Of a stretch of 61,021 nucleotides of DNA, positions 1 to 9,400 are shown one piece after another. The position numbers were made by a program, and so were the translations under genes. The notes below the pieces were generated by a model, which saw only the letters and a program-made list of their open reading frames with translations, did not search any database and was not told where the DNA came from. Source of the stretch: a virus; the IMG/VR virus record IMGVR_UViG_3300007276_000003, positions 1-61,021 of that record. One strand, written 5' to 3'. Positions within the stretch are counted from its first letter, which is position 1. The number at the start of each line of letters is the position of its first letter.

Positions 1-50
1 TAAACAGTATGTAAATGTTAAGCAAAGAAAAATCAATTCTCTTTACATAA
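1..50. repeat. Terminal direct repeat, left copy (circular overlap)
   Basis: These 50 bases are identical to 60972-61021. The bases before the right copy and after the left copy keep a helicase frame open, so the repeat most simply reflects a circular or circularly permuted genome with an assembly overlap rather than a biological terminal repeat. Confidence 0.95.
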
Positions 51-736
51 ACGATTACCACGATGGTCATCAAAAGATTATTGATGAGATGAAACCATAT
101 ACTATTTCTTACTCACAAAAAGAAGCAGGGTTTAAGGTACAAACCAAAGAACATATATTACAGGTAGAACTTGAACCTCTTACTTATAAGATTGCATCTA
201 ACTTAAAAAGAGATAGAGTTGTTGAAGGTAAAGATGAAGTTATACTTGGGGATACACCTGTAAAACTTATGATGAAGTTACATCAATTGTATTCCGGTAC
301 TATAAAATTTGAATCAGGAAACTCTACCGTTTTAGATTTATCTAAAGCTAATTTTATTAAAGAAAAATTTAAAGAAAAAAAGATTGGAATATTCTATAAG
401 TTTAAAGAAGAATTAAATGCTTTAATTAAAGTATTTGGAAAAGATAATTTAACCACAGAACTAAAAGAATTTAATGACACAAGTAAGTCTATAGCCTTAC
501 AAATTGTATCAGGTCGTGAGGGTATATCCTTACGAAAAGCAGATGCACTTGTGTATTATAATATAGATTTTTCTGCCACATCTTATTGGCAAAGCCGAGA
601 TAGAATGACAACTAAAGATAGATTAAAATCAGATGTTTATTGGATATTCTCTAAGGGTGGAATAGAAAAGGATATATATAAAGCCGTATCAAAGAAGAAG
701 GACTTCACGGTTAATCATTTTAAAAAAATACTATGA
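1..736 (+). CDS. SF2 DNA helicase, C-terminal part (gene continues from 60232-61021)
   Basis: This is the 3' part of a helicase gene cut by the point where the circular genome was opened. The frame enters at base 2 and matches the frame leaving the right end of the window. Joined to 60232-61021 it gives about 491 residues. This half carries the second RecA-like domain: a motif V-like stretch (IVSGREGISL) and a motif VI-like YWQSRDRM near the C-terminus. ATP-driven DNA unwinding or remodelling in phage replication is inferred from the family. The next gene overlaps its stop by four bases. The ATG at 89 is internal and not the true start. Confidence 0.9.
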   Translation, partial: KQYVNVKQRKINSLYINDYHDGHQKIIDEMKPYTISYSQKEAGFKVQTKEHILQVELEPLTYKIASNLKRDRVVEGKDEVILGDTPVKLMMKLHQLYSGTIKFESGNSTVLDLSKANFIKEKFKEKKIGIFYKFKEELNALIKVFGKDNLTTELKEFNDTSKSIALQIVSGREGISLRKADALVYYNIDFSATSYWQSRDRMTTKDRLKSDVYWIFSKGGIEKDIYKAVSKKKDFTVNHFKKIL

Positions 737-1146
737 GTAAAACATTTGAAACTGAAGAAGACCTAAAGAGAGAACACTTAGCTATTGCTTTGTTCTGCAA
801 AAAGTTTCTTGCAAAATGGGAGAAGCTAGAAAAATATGATATAGATTATAAGATAACAAGAGGTGATAGAGTTTGCTATGTTGAAGTAAAAGGGAGAAAC
901 AGAACTGTGTTAGATGCATATCCACTTCCACTTGCTGCTAGAAAAATGGTGAAGCTTGTAGACAAAGGTGAACAATCAATTGTAATATGGGATTGTTATG
1001 ATGGATTAATTTATGGCAATACAAAGAACCTTATTGCAAAAGCTACTATCGGTGGGAGAAAACCAAGACCGGGTTCTGCTAATGATAAAGAGTTAATGTT
1101 ATACTATTATGAGCAGGATGAGTTGTATACCATAAAGAAAGATTAA
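733..1146 (+). CDS. PDDEXK-type nuclease-like protein
   Basis: A 137-residue protein whose start overlaps the helicase stop (ATGA), so it is probably translationally coupled. Around residues 38-55 an acidic residue is followed by a beta-strand ending in VEVKG, the D...ExK pattern of restriction-like and Holliday-resolvase-like nucleases. This suggests a role in processing branched or recombining DNA beside the helicase, but the exact substrate cannot be named. Family assignment rests on motif shape only. Confidence 0.55.
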   Translation: MSKTFETEEDLKREHLAIALFCKKFLAKWEKLEKYDIDYKITRGDRVCYVEVKGRNRTVLDAYPLPLAARKMVKLVDKGEQSIVIWDCYDGLIYGNTKNLIAKATIGGRKPRPGSANDKELMLYYYEQDELYTIKKD

Positions 1147-1159
1147 TTATATTTGCCTT

Positions 1160-1366
1160 ATGAGGTTCGTTAAGTTTTTACTTATTTGGATTAGTCAAAA
1201 TTTAGCTATACCTTTTTGGGTGGTAGGACATATTCATTTGTCCATACATAACTTTCACGACCTATATGAAGTTATATGTTCAGTAGGTTTAAATATAGTA
1301 GTGGCAGTTGGATTTATTTTAGATTACTTAAATGACAGAACAACAGATACAGACAAAAAGAATTAA
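1160..1366 (+). CDS. Small membrane protein
   Basis: A 68-residue protein with two hydrophobic segments, residues about 5-24 and 35-54, and a charged C-terminal tail. It starts 13 bases after the upstream gene and overlaps the VRR-NUC gene by 35 bases. No family is recognised. Its early location makes a membrane-directed host-takeover role possible, but nothing in the sequence proves it. Confidence 0.6.
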   Translation: MRFVKFLLIWISQNLAIPFWVVGHIHLSIHNFHDLYEVICSVGLNIVVAVGFILDYLNDRTTDTDKKN

Positions 1367-1571
1367 AGAACTAGAGTCTGAGGGTTATTATGTAATCAAG
1401 TTAATAAAAACAAACAAGAATGGTATACCCGACATTATAGCTATACCACCTAATTCTAATGTAATCTTTAGTGAAGTAAAAACACCAAAGGGTAAGGTGT
1501 CAAAGCTTCAAGAATATAGATTAAAAGAATTAGATGACTATGGATTTAGAACTGAAGTATACAGAGGATAA
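1332..1571 (+). CDS. VRR-NUC domain nuclease
   Basis: A 79-residue, single-domain protein with the compact VRR-NUC layout: an N-terminal helix, GIPDIIAI containing the catalytic aspartate, then FSEVKTPKG supplying the ExK residues, a conserved Q, and a final helix and strand. Stand-alone VRR-NUC proteins are common in phages and are thought to act as structure-specific nucleases in replication or recombination. It overlaps both neighbours, as is usual in this packed early operon. Confidence 0.85.
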   Translation: MTEQQIQTKRIKELESEGYYVIKLIKTNKNGIPDIIAIPPNSNVIFSEVKTPKGKVSKLQEYRLKELDDYGFRTEVYRG

Positions 1572-1941
1572 GTTTCAATACGAAATTGATGAATACTTTT
1601 TCTCACAATTAGATGTGTTCACTTTAGATGAAGCATCAATGATGGTTGGTCAAGTACTAGCTATCATAACAGAGTTACCTGACAAGAAGGGGTGGAGTCA
1701 GGAAGTTGCAGGTGTATTAAAGTCATACACTCACAACAAAGAGCCTTTGTTTTTTAAGGTTGAATACTTAAAAGAAGAAGGACATATCCCCATACTAGTA
1801 GATATAAATGAAATAGAAGTAGACGAATACCTAGACTTTATAATAGATAATAAATCAATCAAATCATATGTTAATGAGCAAAGAATTAAAGACCTTATAT
1901 GTGAAAGAGGAGCACTTCTCTCACCTAAACGAGATAGTTAA
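1534..1941 (+). CDS. Hypothetical acidic protein
   Basis: A 135-residue acidic protein with no family I recognise. The start could be the ATG at 1534 or the one at 1540; both lie inside the end of the VRR-NUC gene. The middle is predicted to be mostly helical, and the C-terminus overlaps the next gene by 74 bases. It lies in a run of replication/recombination genes, which is the only hint to function. Confidence 0.6.
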   Translation: MTMDLELKYTEDKFQYEIDEYFFSQLDVFTLDEASMMVGQVLAIITELPDKKGWSQEVAGVLKSYTHNKEPLFFKVEYLKEEGHIPILVDINEIEVDEYLDFIIDNKSIKSYVNEQRIKDLICERGALLSPKRDS

Positions 1942-2416
1942 AATAATCACAGGTGTAGAGGTCCGGAAGAACAGGAGCCGAATACAACACATTGTAGATT
2001 CCAAGATGATATTTTCAAATATCTTACACGAAAGAGGATATGGATGTAGCATCATAGCAAGATACCTTGTTATGAATCACGCAACAGTATTACATTACTT
2101 CAAAAGATTTCCTTGGTACTTACAAACTGATGCTATCCTTCGTAACAAGTATGAAAGAATTAAATCAGAGTTCAATAAAGAGTATGACCCCGTTTATTAT
2201 TTGTCAGAAAATGAACTAAAAAAAGAAGTTTTTTCTTTGAGATTTGAAAATAAAGAATTATCTTCGGAATTAAAGAAGGTTAAGAGTCGAGTAAAAGAAC
2301 TAACCTCAATCGAAGAAAGATTCTCAGACATATTTAAAATGGTTAAAGAAAGAACCAAGGATGGGAAAGAGCAGGAGGTATTAAAAAAATTAAATGCTAT
2401 ATACAATGGTATATAA
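1868..2416 (+). CDS. DnaA domain IV-like DNA-binding protein
   Basis: A 182-residue protein. Residues about 30-80 resemble the DnaA C-terminal DNA-binding domain: a basic helix (KNRSRIQHIV), a second helix (IFSNILHERG), an Ig-Y-L-like turn and a signature helix region with NHATVLHYFKRF, close to the DnaA box-recognition pattern DHSTVLHA. The rest is charged coiled coil. There is no AAA+ domain. It may bind a phage origin or lure host DnaA or replisome components. Start at 1868, or MSKEL at 1874. A second domain IV-like protein lies at 54964-55260. Confidence 0.65.
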   Translation: MLMSKELKTLYVKEEHFSHLNEIVKIITGVEVRKNRSRIQHIVDSKMIFSNILHERGYGCSIIARYLVMNHATVLHYFKRFPWYLQTDAILRNKYERIKSEFNKEYDPVYYLSENELKKEVFSLRFENKELSSELKKVKSRVKELTSIEERFSDIFKMVKERTKDGKEQEVLKKLNAIYNGI

Positions 2417-2654
2417 TCAAGAAGAGGTAGATAAAATAATAGGATACAAATCTTTATCTGTAAGAAATAAAACAGATAGGTTATTAAAGATGGACTGTTC
2501 AATGTATGCTCACCTTGGAACCGACTCTAGTAAAAAAGATAGAGATGAAGTTAAGAAGGCTTCAAGAAAAATTTATACTGCAATCAAATCAATAAATCAT
2601 AATATGGGAACCTTGTTTCTACAATGTATGGACAAGGAGATAACAAGAGAATAA
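2406..2654 (+). CDS. Hypothetical protein
   Basis: An 82-residue protein from the ATG at 2406, which overlaps the preceding stop; an ATG at 2394 would add four residues. It is rich in lysine and mostly helical. No domain is recognised. It belongs to the rightward early operon by spacing. Confidence 0.6.
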   Translation: MVYNQEEVDKIIGYKSLSVRNKTDRLLKMDCSMYAHLGTDSSKKDRDEVKKASRKIYTAIKSINHNMGTLFLQCMDKEITRE

Positions 2655-2659
2655 ACTAA

Positions 2660-2854
2660 ATGCCACAAGAGCCGTCAGCCTACGACAAAGAACGTATTGC
2701 TCACATCAATTTTTTGATGGACAATATTCACGGCTCTACTTCCGAAATTTACGAAGCATTAGTAGACAGAGATTTCGCTACTTTAAAAATTGAAATTAAA
2801 CAATTGATGTCATCCCTTAAAGACATTCTAGAATCAACAGAGGATGATATATGA
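2660..2854 (+). CDS. Hypothetical small acidic protein
   Basis: A 64-residue, mainly helical protein following five bases after the previous gene and overlapping the next by 11 bases. Acidic C-terminus (ESTEDDI). No family is recognised. Confidence 0.6.
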   Translation: MPQEPSAYDKERIAHINFLMDNIHGSTSEIYEALVDRDFATLKIEIKQLMSSLKDILESTEDDI

Positions 2855-3281
2855 GTACAGTCAGTTTGCTAGTGAGCAACAGTTATTTGACTTCATTAAA
2901 AAATATTTTATAAAAGACTTATTACCTACAAAACAATCAGCAGCACGTTATGACTGCTATTCTCAAAACTATAAAATGGATGTTGAGTTAAAGTGTAGGA
3001 GAAAACATTATGATGAGTTGATTATAGAGAAGGGAAAGTATGATGCGTTAATGGATAGGTGTGAGTTGTTTGGAACAACACCTGTATATATAAACTCCAC
3101 ACCTGAAGGTGTTTGGGGTTTTTATTTGGAAAGACATAATATGATATGGGAGTTTAAGGACTTACCTAAACAAACAGATTTCTCAGATAGAAAAACCATA
3201 TCAAAAGAAATAGGCTACCTAAAAGTATCAGAAGGTGTAGACCTAGTCCTTCTTCTTTCGTCTTCTTCTTCGACCTTTTGA
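2844..3281 (+). CDS. PDDEXK-like nuclease, last gene of the early block
   Basis: A 145-residue protein with a restriction-nuclease-like core: residues about 37-53 include a strand ending in MDVELKCRR, followed by YDELIIEKGKYDAL, the D...ExK arrangement. It is the last rightward gene before the convergent late genes. Its final 39 bases lie over the end of a leftward basic gene, which explains the odd hydrophobic/serine tail. Nuclease activity is inferred from motif shape. Confidence 0.55.
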   Translation: MIYEYSQFASEQQLFDFIKKYFIKDLLPTKQSAARYDCYSQNYKMDVELKCRRKHYDELIIEKGKYDALMDRCELFGTTPVYINSTPEGVWGFYLERHNMIWEFKDLPKQTDFSDRKTISKEIGYLKVSEGVDLVLLLSSSSSTF

Positions 3282-3395
3282 TAGCTTTGATTTTTTAAAT
3301 CCATCAGTAGCATAGTATAGTTTTACCTGTTTGTCAGTAAAGACTTTACCACTTGGACTTACGTTTTTATTTGGACCTACTTTTTTGAATGGCAT
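3243..3395 (-). CDS. Small highly basic virion-type protein
   Basis: A 50-residue protein starting 12 bases below the giant protein gene in the same direction. The first half is a short ordered-looking domain (MPFKKVGPNKNV, then a KVFTDKQVKLYY stretch); the end is almost pure arginine and lysine. It resembles the other small basic proteins at 42792-45482 and may bind DNA or be packaged. Its 3' end overlaps the opposite-strand nuclease gene by 39 bases. Confidence 0.65.
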   Translation of the reverse strand: MPFKKVGPNKNVSPSGKVFTDKQVKLYYATDGFKKSKLSKGRRRRRKKKD

Positions 3396-3406
3396 AATAT
3401 ATTTTT

Positions 3407-6400
3407 TTAATCAAACCCTCCTTCAAAACCTTTACTGTCAAAGGAGTTGTTTTTAAAACCTGCATTGTTAAATCCACCTGATGAATTAAAACCTGCAGCT
3501 TTCTTTTTATCTTCCCTAGCTTTCTTTTCTTTTTCTTTCTGAATCTTTTTATAGAAATCATCCATAGTTTGTTCAGATTTTCCTGAACCTTTTTTCTTAG
3601 GACCTTCTATTTGATAGTTAGAATAATTTAGTAATCTCATAATCATTTTTCCTAAGTCTACTTCATCACCCATCTTTGAATAGTTATCAAAAAACTTTGC
3701 TATAGTTGGCATTGGTAATCCTGTTAGGGTGGCTAGTTCTAGGTAAGCATCTCTATATGCTTTTGCTTTCTTCTCCTCATCCTTAAACTTACCTGCTCTC
3801 ATAAAGTCCTTAGCAATACCATTGGCAATTTGTATAATACCAACTGTCTTTGCTTGACTACCTGCCCAAGGCTTATCTTGGAATGCATCGGCTGCAGTTT
3901 GTACAACCTCACCAATTATAAATAAAGCATTGAGGTTACCAATAATTCCTGCTCTGTACAAATCTTCATCGTCATCATCTCTCCAACCTCTTAGTATTCC
4001 CGGTAATCCCATTGCTACATATTGGAATAGTGTAGGCATAAAAACGTGGTACATTATAAATGTTCTAATATTCTCCCCAAAGGTTCCTTTATAAGCCTGA
4101 CCTGACATTGCTCGGTACAAGTTTCTTACGGCTATTATTTCTTTTCTTAAATACTGCTTAGGTGTAGTTAAGAACATATTCATTGCTCTTGTTATTGGGT
4201 CACCTGTTTGTAGGTAATCCTTATCCTGTAAGTCACCTGACTGCTGAGTTCTTTTTGTATCTCTCTCAAACTTTCTAATAGCTATATCAATAGCCTCTTG
4301 CTCAGTCTTACCCTGCTTCAATGCTTGTGCTTTGTAATAAGAGTAGTTGGGTAAACCACCTAGCATAATTGCACCTCTATCACCAAGCTTTGTAGTATAC
4401 ATTGCAAAGTTTACCAACCAATCTTTTGTAGGTCTAGGAACAAACTCTTTCATCTTAGCATCAGTATAAGTTTCGATTGCTCTCATAATGCTTTGATTGT
4501 TTCTGTCTTTCATATAAACAGAATTTTCCGTAACCTCTTTCCAAACTTTTAGTTGTTGTGTTTTATTCTTCGCTGCATATAACAACCAATTCTTGATTCC
4601 AATATCATTAGCATATGTAAATGTAGACGTTAACTGCTTGATTGTAATTACAGGACTCAATGCAAGTCTAGATAGGATGAATACGTTATTCATTCCATTA
4701 ATAATTTTTGCTCTGATACCTGACTGCTGACCCTGAGAAGCTACCTTCTGAATCATATCTTTTACAAAGGTATATATCTCAGAACCGTGTATATCTGTTA
4801 TAGCACCTTTAACATACCTGTTAGTAAAGAACTTATCCATATCCCTTATGGTTTCTCCATAAGCTGCGAAGTATTCCATATCATTGATGTATGTGTTTAA
4901 TACATCCATCATATTCATAGCCTGAATAGGAAGATTACTATTTTGTCTAACCTTTGTAGCACCTGCACCTACTGCAGTCTTATACATATTACCCTGACCA
5001 AGTAAATTTATTACTTCAATCTCACTTTCAGGAACACCATCTCTGTATATAGTTCCTGCATAATACTTGTTCCAAGGAAGGTCAGTTCTATATAATTTCT
5101 TATACGTTTTATTATACTCCTCATATAGGGCAGGATATAATACTTCAACTTGCCAATCAGCAACCTCTTTTACTTTAGGGTCTAGCTTTGCTTCAAGTTC
5201 TTTCATTACTCTTGCAGCATTAGCTTCATTAGCTTTTTGCTTACGTTTCTTTTCTGCAGCAGTATCATCTTTATTGATTACCTCAACACCCCACATTTCG
5301 GGATTAGCAAATGATGACCTGTTAGCAGGGTCCTTATACATATTATAGAGGTATGCAATTTGGTCTTGACTAATTGGTTCAAGCATAATACCATCGTGTA
5401 ACTCAATACCTAAATCTTGTTGCATTCTATTATCTCTAGAAACTTTCTTCCATTTCTTTCCATATGTTTCATATAGATACCCTGCAATGATAGATTCAAC
5501 CTCCATCATTCTCATCTTAAATCTTCTAGAGGATTCATCTACTCTTTCGGTAAACATTTCATTTAGTCTACCACCAAACATTTCACCCGGAAGTTTATCT
5601 AATCTATCCATTAGACCATCCATAGCTTCAGCACTACCAAAAGTATAATTACCAAGCTTAGTAAACATATTAGAGAAGAATCTTCTTACTACATTTTGTG
5701 TAGCCTTCTTTCTTTTTTCATCTGCCTTCCTTTGTTTCTTTCTATTGTTAAGATTTGTCTTAGCATCAGGGTCAGACATATCAACTCTATCTCCTGTGAT
5801 AGCTTCATAACCTTTCTCAAACTGTTCGTTATAATATTGATGTTGTCTTAAAAGTTCTTCTTGAAGCAATGACCTACCAAATGTAATCATCTCTTCAAGT
5901 GTTGAATAGATACCATCTAACTCTGTAACCTTATTTGGATTAGAGTTCTCCATTAACATTGCATTGTTATACTGCATAGCTAATTGAAGGTCAACCATTT
6001 CTTCTCTTTGTTCTACAGTCTGCTGAGTTTCTTGAGCCAACTCATTAAACCTTTCTAGAAGTTTCATATTCACCTCACCTATTTGCTCGGCAGTAGCCTT
6101 TGGTCCAACAAGGTTTGACTTTATTTTATCTATTCTTTTTCTAACCTCATCAACAATCTTCTTTGGTTTTAATCTATTGTTTTCAACTGCTTGATACTTA
6201 CCATTAAGAACACCATCAATTTTTTTCTGAAGTGATTTAATGTTTGTTTCAATAACGAAGTCTGTTACTTCCTGAAGAATGTTTTCAATATTCTTTTCAG
6301 TAGCTTTATTTACTTTATCAATTAACTTTATTACATCACCTTTACGATATAATTCTTTAGGTAAAGATTTACGAATGAAGTTTCTTACTTCAGTCTTTAT

Positions 6401-9400
6401 CTTCTGTAAGTCTTTTGCACCCTTTCTTCTTTGACGTAAGAATAATCTAGCTTGAGCAATCTTTGTACCTAAATTTTGTGATGGTCTAATACCAATACTG
6501 CTTTGTAAATCACTAAGCATCTGTGCTTGTTGTGTAGATATACCTTTTGTTTTAGCATCAGCTTCAGCTATGTATTCTTTCTGCTGCTCTAAGAACTCAA
6601 TGGTCTTATCAAGTATCTGTTGTTCAGATAGTTTATTTTTTCTTTTGTTGTTACTCTTCTGAAGTTTCTTTCTGTAAGCATCTACCTTTTGATACAATGC
6701 CAACCCTACTTGAGCACCACCCTTGACGTTACCAAAACTCTTTGGCATTTGGTCAAACAAGTCTACATCTAAAGCCATCAATTGGTTTACAAGTTTTGCA
6801 GGAAACTTCTTAACTCTAACTAAGAAGTCTTTAATCACATCATCTCTAAAGTTATTTCTTCTAGCCTCTAAGATGTATGACTCAATATCTTTTTGTTGTC
6901 TGCCTTTATTCTTGTAAGGATTAATTTTATAACCTCTTGAATTTGTCAAGTAGTATGAACCACCTCTACCGTATTGGTCAACTCTAGATTGCTTTACACC
7001 AATACCCGGTGGTAAATCTTTTTTTAATCTATAGAGGTCAACTTGTTTTGGTAAGAAGCCATAGATATTCATACCATAGTATTGAGCAATTTGCTCAACC
7101 GACTTTTGTTGTCTACCCCTTGGTTTAGATTGTGTGTCATCTATTTTCTCAACGATAATACCTCTGTTACCAAAAGTATTTTTCTTGTATACATTTACTT
7201 TATCGCCAAGTAAATCTTGTACATACTCCACAAGTTCATTACCATCAAAACCTTTTTGGTACACATCCACTACCTCTCCACCTTTTTTTCTTTTGATGAT
7301 ATAGCTTTTATCTTCAGGACCCTTTTCAAAGTTCTTAGCATTTGCTATATCACCTTTGAATCCTCGTGAACTAATTACTGCAACACCACCCGGCTTTAGG
7401 TTTTCATATATATCTTCTACAATAAAATCTCGTACATCTTTTGGCACAACATTGAGTACATTTAATGATACAATAGCATCGTATTGTTTATTAATGTCAC
7501 TAGCCTTTGTATAGGTAACAGGTGTTTTACCCTTCCATCTTTCAGGGTTTAGTTCATATGAATCAACCTCAGTTCCTAATACCTGTGACATTGCATCAGT
7601 ACCAAGACCAAGACCTGCACCATAATCTAATACTTCACCTTCAATCTCAAGGTCATTAACTATGTTTGCAGCCTTAACATAACTACCTGTAGTTGTAGCT
7701 ACCTGCGTAGTTCCTGAAGACTTAGATAATGCCTTGTCTATTTTTTGTTGTCTTTGTTTTCTTGATGTAACTTTTTTAACTCCTGAACCATAAGGTGCTA
7801 CCTTTTGACTAGTAGTAGTTCTAGGTCTACCCTCCATTGAATCCCTCATTTCTTTAGGCATCAATTCAAATGCATCAATCTTAGTATCAGGGATACCAAC
7901 TACATCACCTAAAATATTATTGCTATAGGTTGAATGGTTAGAACCTTCCTGTACTCCTGTTGGTTTTAAGACCAACATAATATCGTTCTGTTTAAAATCA
8001 TTCTCTTTATAGAAACCATCTCTCATAGAGTTGGGGTCTATAAATCCATCTAAACTTTTAACTAGCTTATGATATTCTGTATTTGTAGTTTTTTCTTGAG
8101 CAATATGTGCAATCAAAAAGTTTTTTCTAACTGAACCATCAGCCTCTTTTATGGATTCCCAACTGTCATATTCTGTAAGTACATCCTTAACTCCCTTTAC
8201 GGGTTTAGTTTTTAATGCTTTCTTTTTAAAGGTGGCATAGTCCCCTAGTTTATTTGTATATGCATCATATACTTTTTTATTAAATAAGTGACTCTTTGTA
8301 GGTGAACCACTAATAATAAATATATAATCAGAGTTCTTTATATTCTTTTCTAGTTTAGCCACAGGAAAGCTACTTGCCCAAGCAACACCTTCTTGTTGTA
8401 AAGCATAACTTGGTCCTGCATCAATATCCATCTCGGCATCTAAACCTAGTTGGTCTGCCACCCAAAACCAAACCTTTTGGTCGTTCTCAGCTATCTCGTC
8501 TATCAATGCATCAATGTCAATTTTATTTGCAGAAGTGATTAATGATAGTGGATATGAATCTTTAAAGTTTAACTTCTGTTGTTTCCCTTTTGGTTTAACA
8601 ATGGTAGTTGGGTTACCTACAGGGTTTGTTCCATTATCTAGTTCCTCTAATGTAGCAATGTCAGACTCTTCAATAACCTCACCCTTTCTAGTTTTTCTTG
8701 ATATAACATTTAATAAGTCAATAACATCAGCATCTTTTGCACCAAAGTCATTCCCTATCTCAATACCAAATTTTCTTGCAATACTTTTTAAGAACTCTAC
8801 AATTACATTCTTAGATGGTTTATCAAGTTGTCTGTATTCAGATGAAAGTATACCAACTAACTCAGCTAGTCTTTCTTCATTTTGGAACTCACCTTCATAC
8901 CCTTGAGCAAATGCTTCAATTCTTTTTCCAAGTGCACTATCTTTTGGTACAACTTTTTGTACAGATAATACCATCTGTTCTGCTGCCCTTGCAATGGCAG
9001 GGTCAGTCTTAACCTTTTCCATTAAGACTGCGTGGAATATTTCGTGTGGTACTGTAGTTTTTGTAGCCTTGGATAGGTTGATATGAATAGTGGTATTATC
9101 AGGGTTATACTCTGCTCTACCATCACCAAGCTTTGCATATTTTAAATATTGCTCGTTAGTTTCGTGCATAACAATTCTAACATTAGGCAATACTTTTGAT
9201 ATAGCTTTTGCTCCAAGGTCAGCTATTTTAATTACACTACTTCTAAATGGATTAGTATTTTTAGAACCATCCTCACTTCTATTCAATGCAATGTTTTGTC
9301 CTTTAACCTCAGAACTATCTTCTGTTTCATTAAAGAATGAATCAATGTCGCTTTGCTCTTCCACAGTTACATTGCCCGGCTTGTTAACAGATTGATTGTC

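Noticed and set aside
1-50. Biological short terminal repeat of a linear genome
   Set aside because: A length of exactly 50 and a gene reading straight through fit an assembly overlap on a circular or permuted genome.
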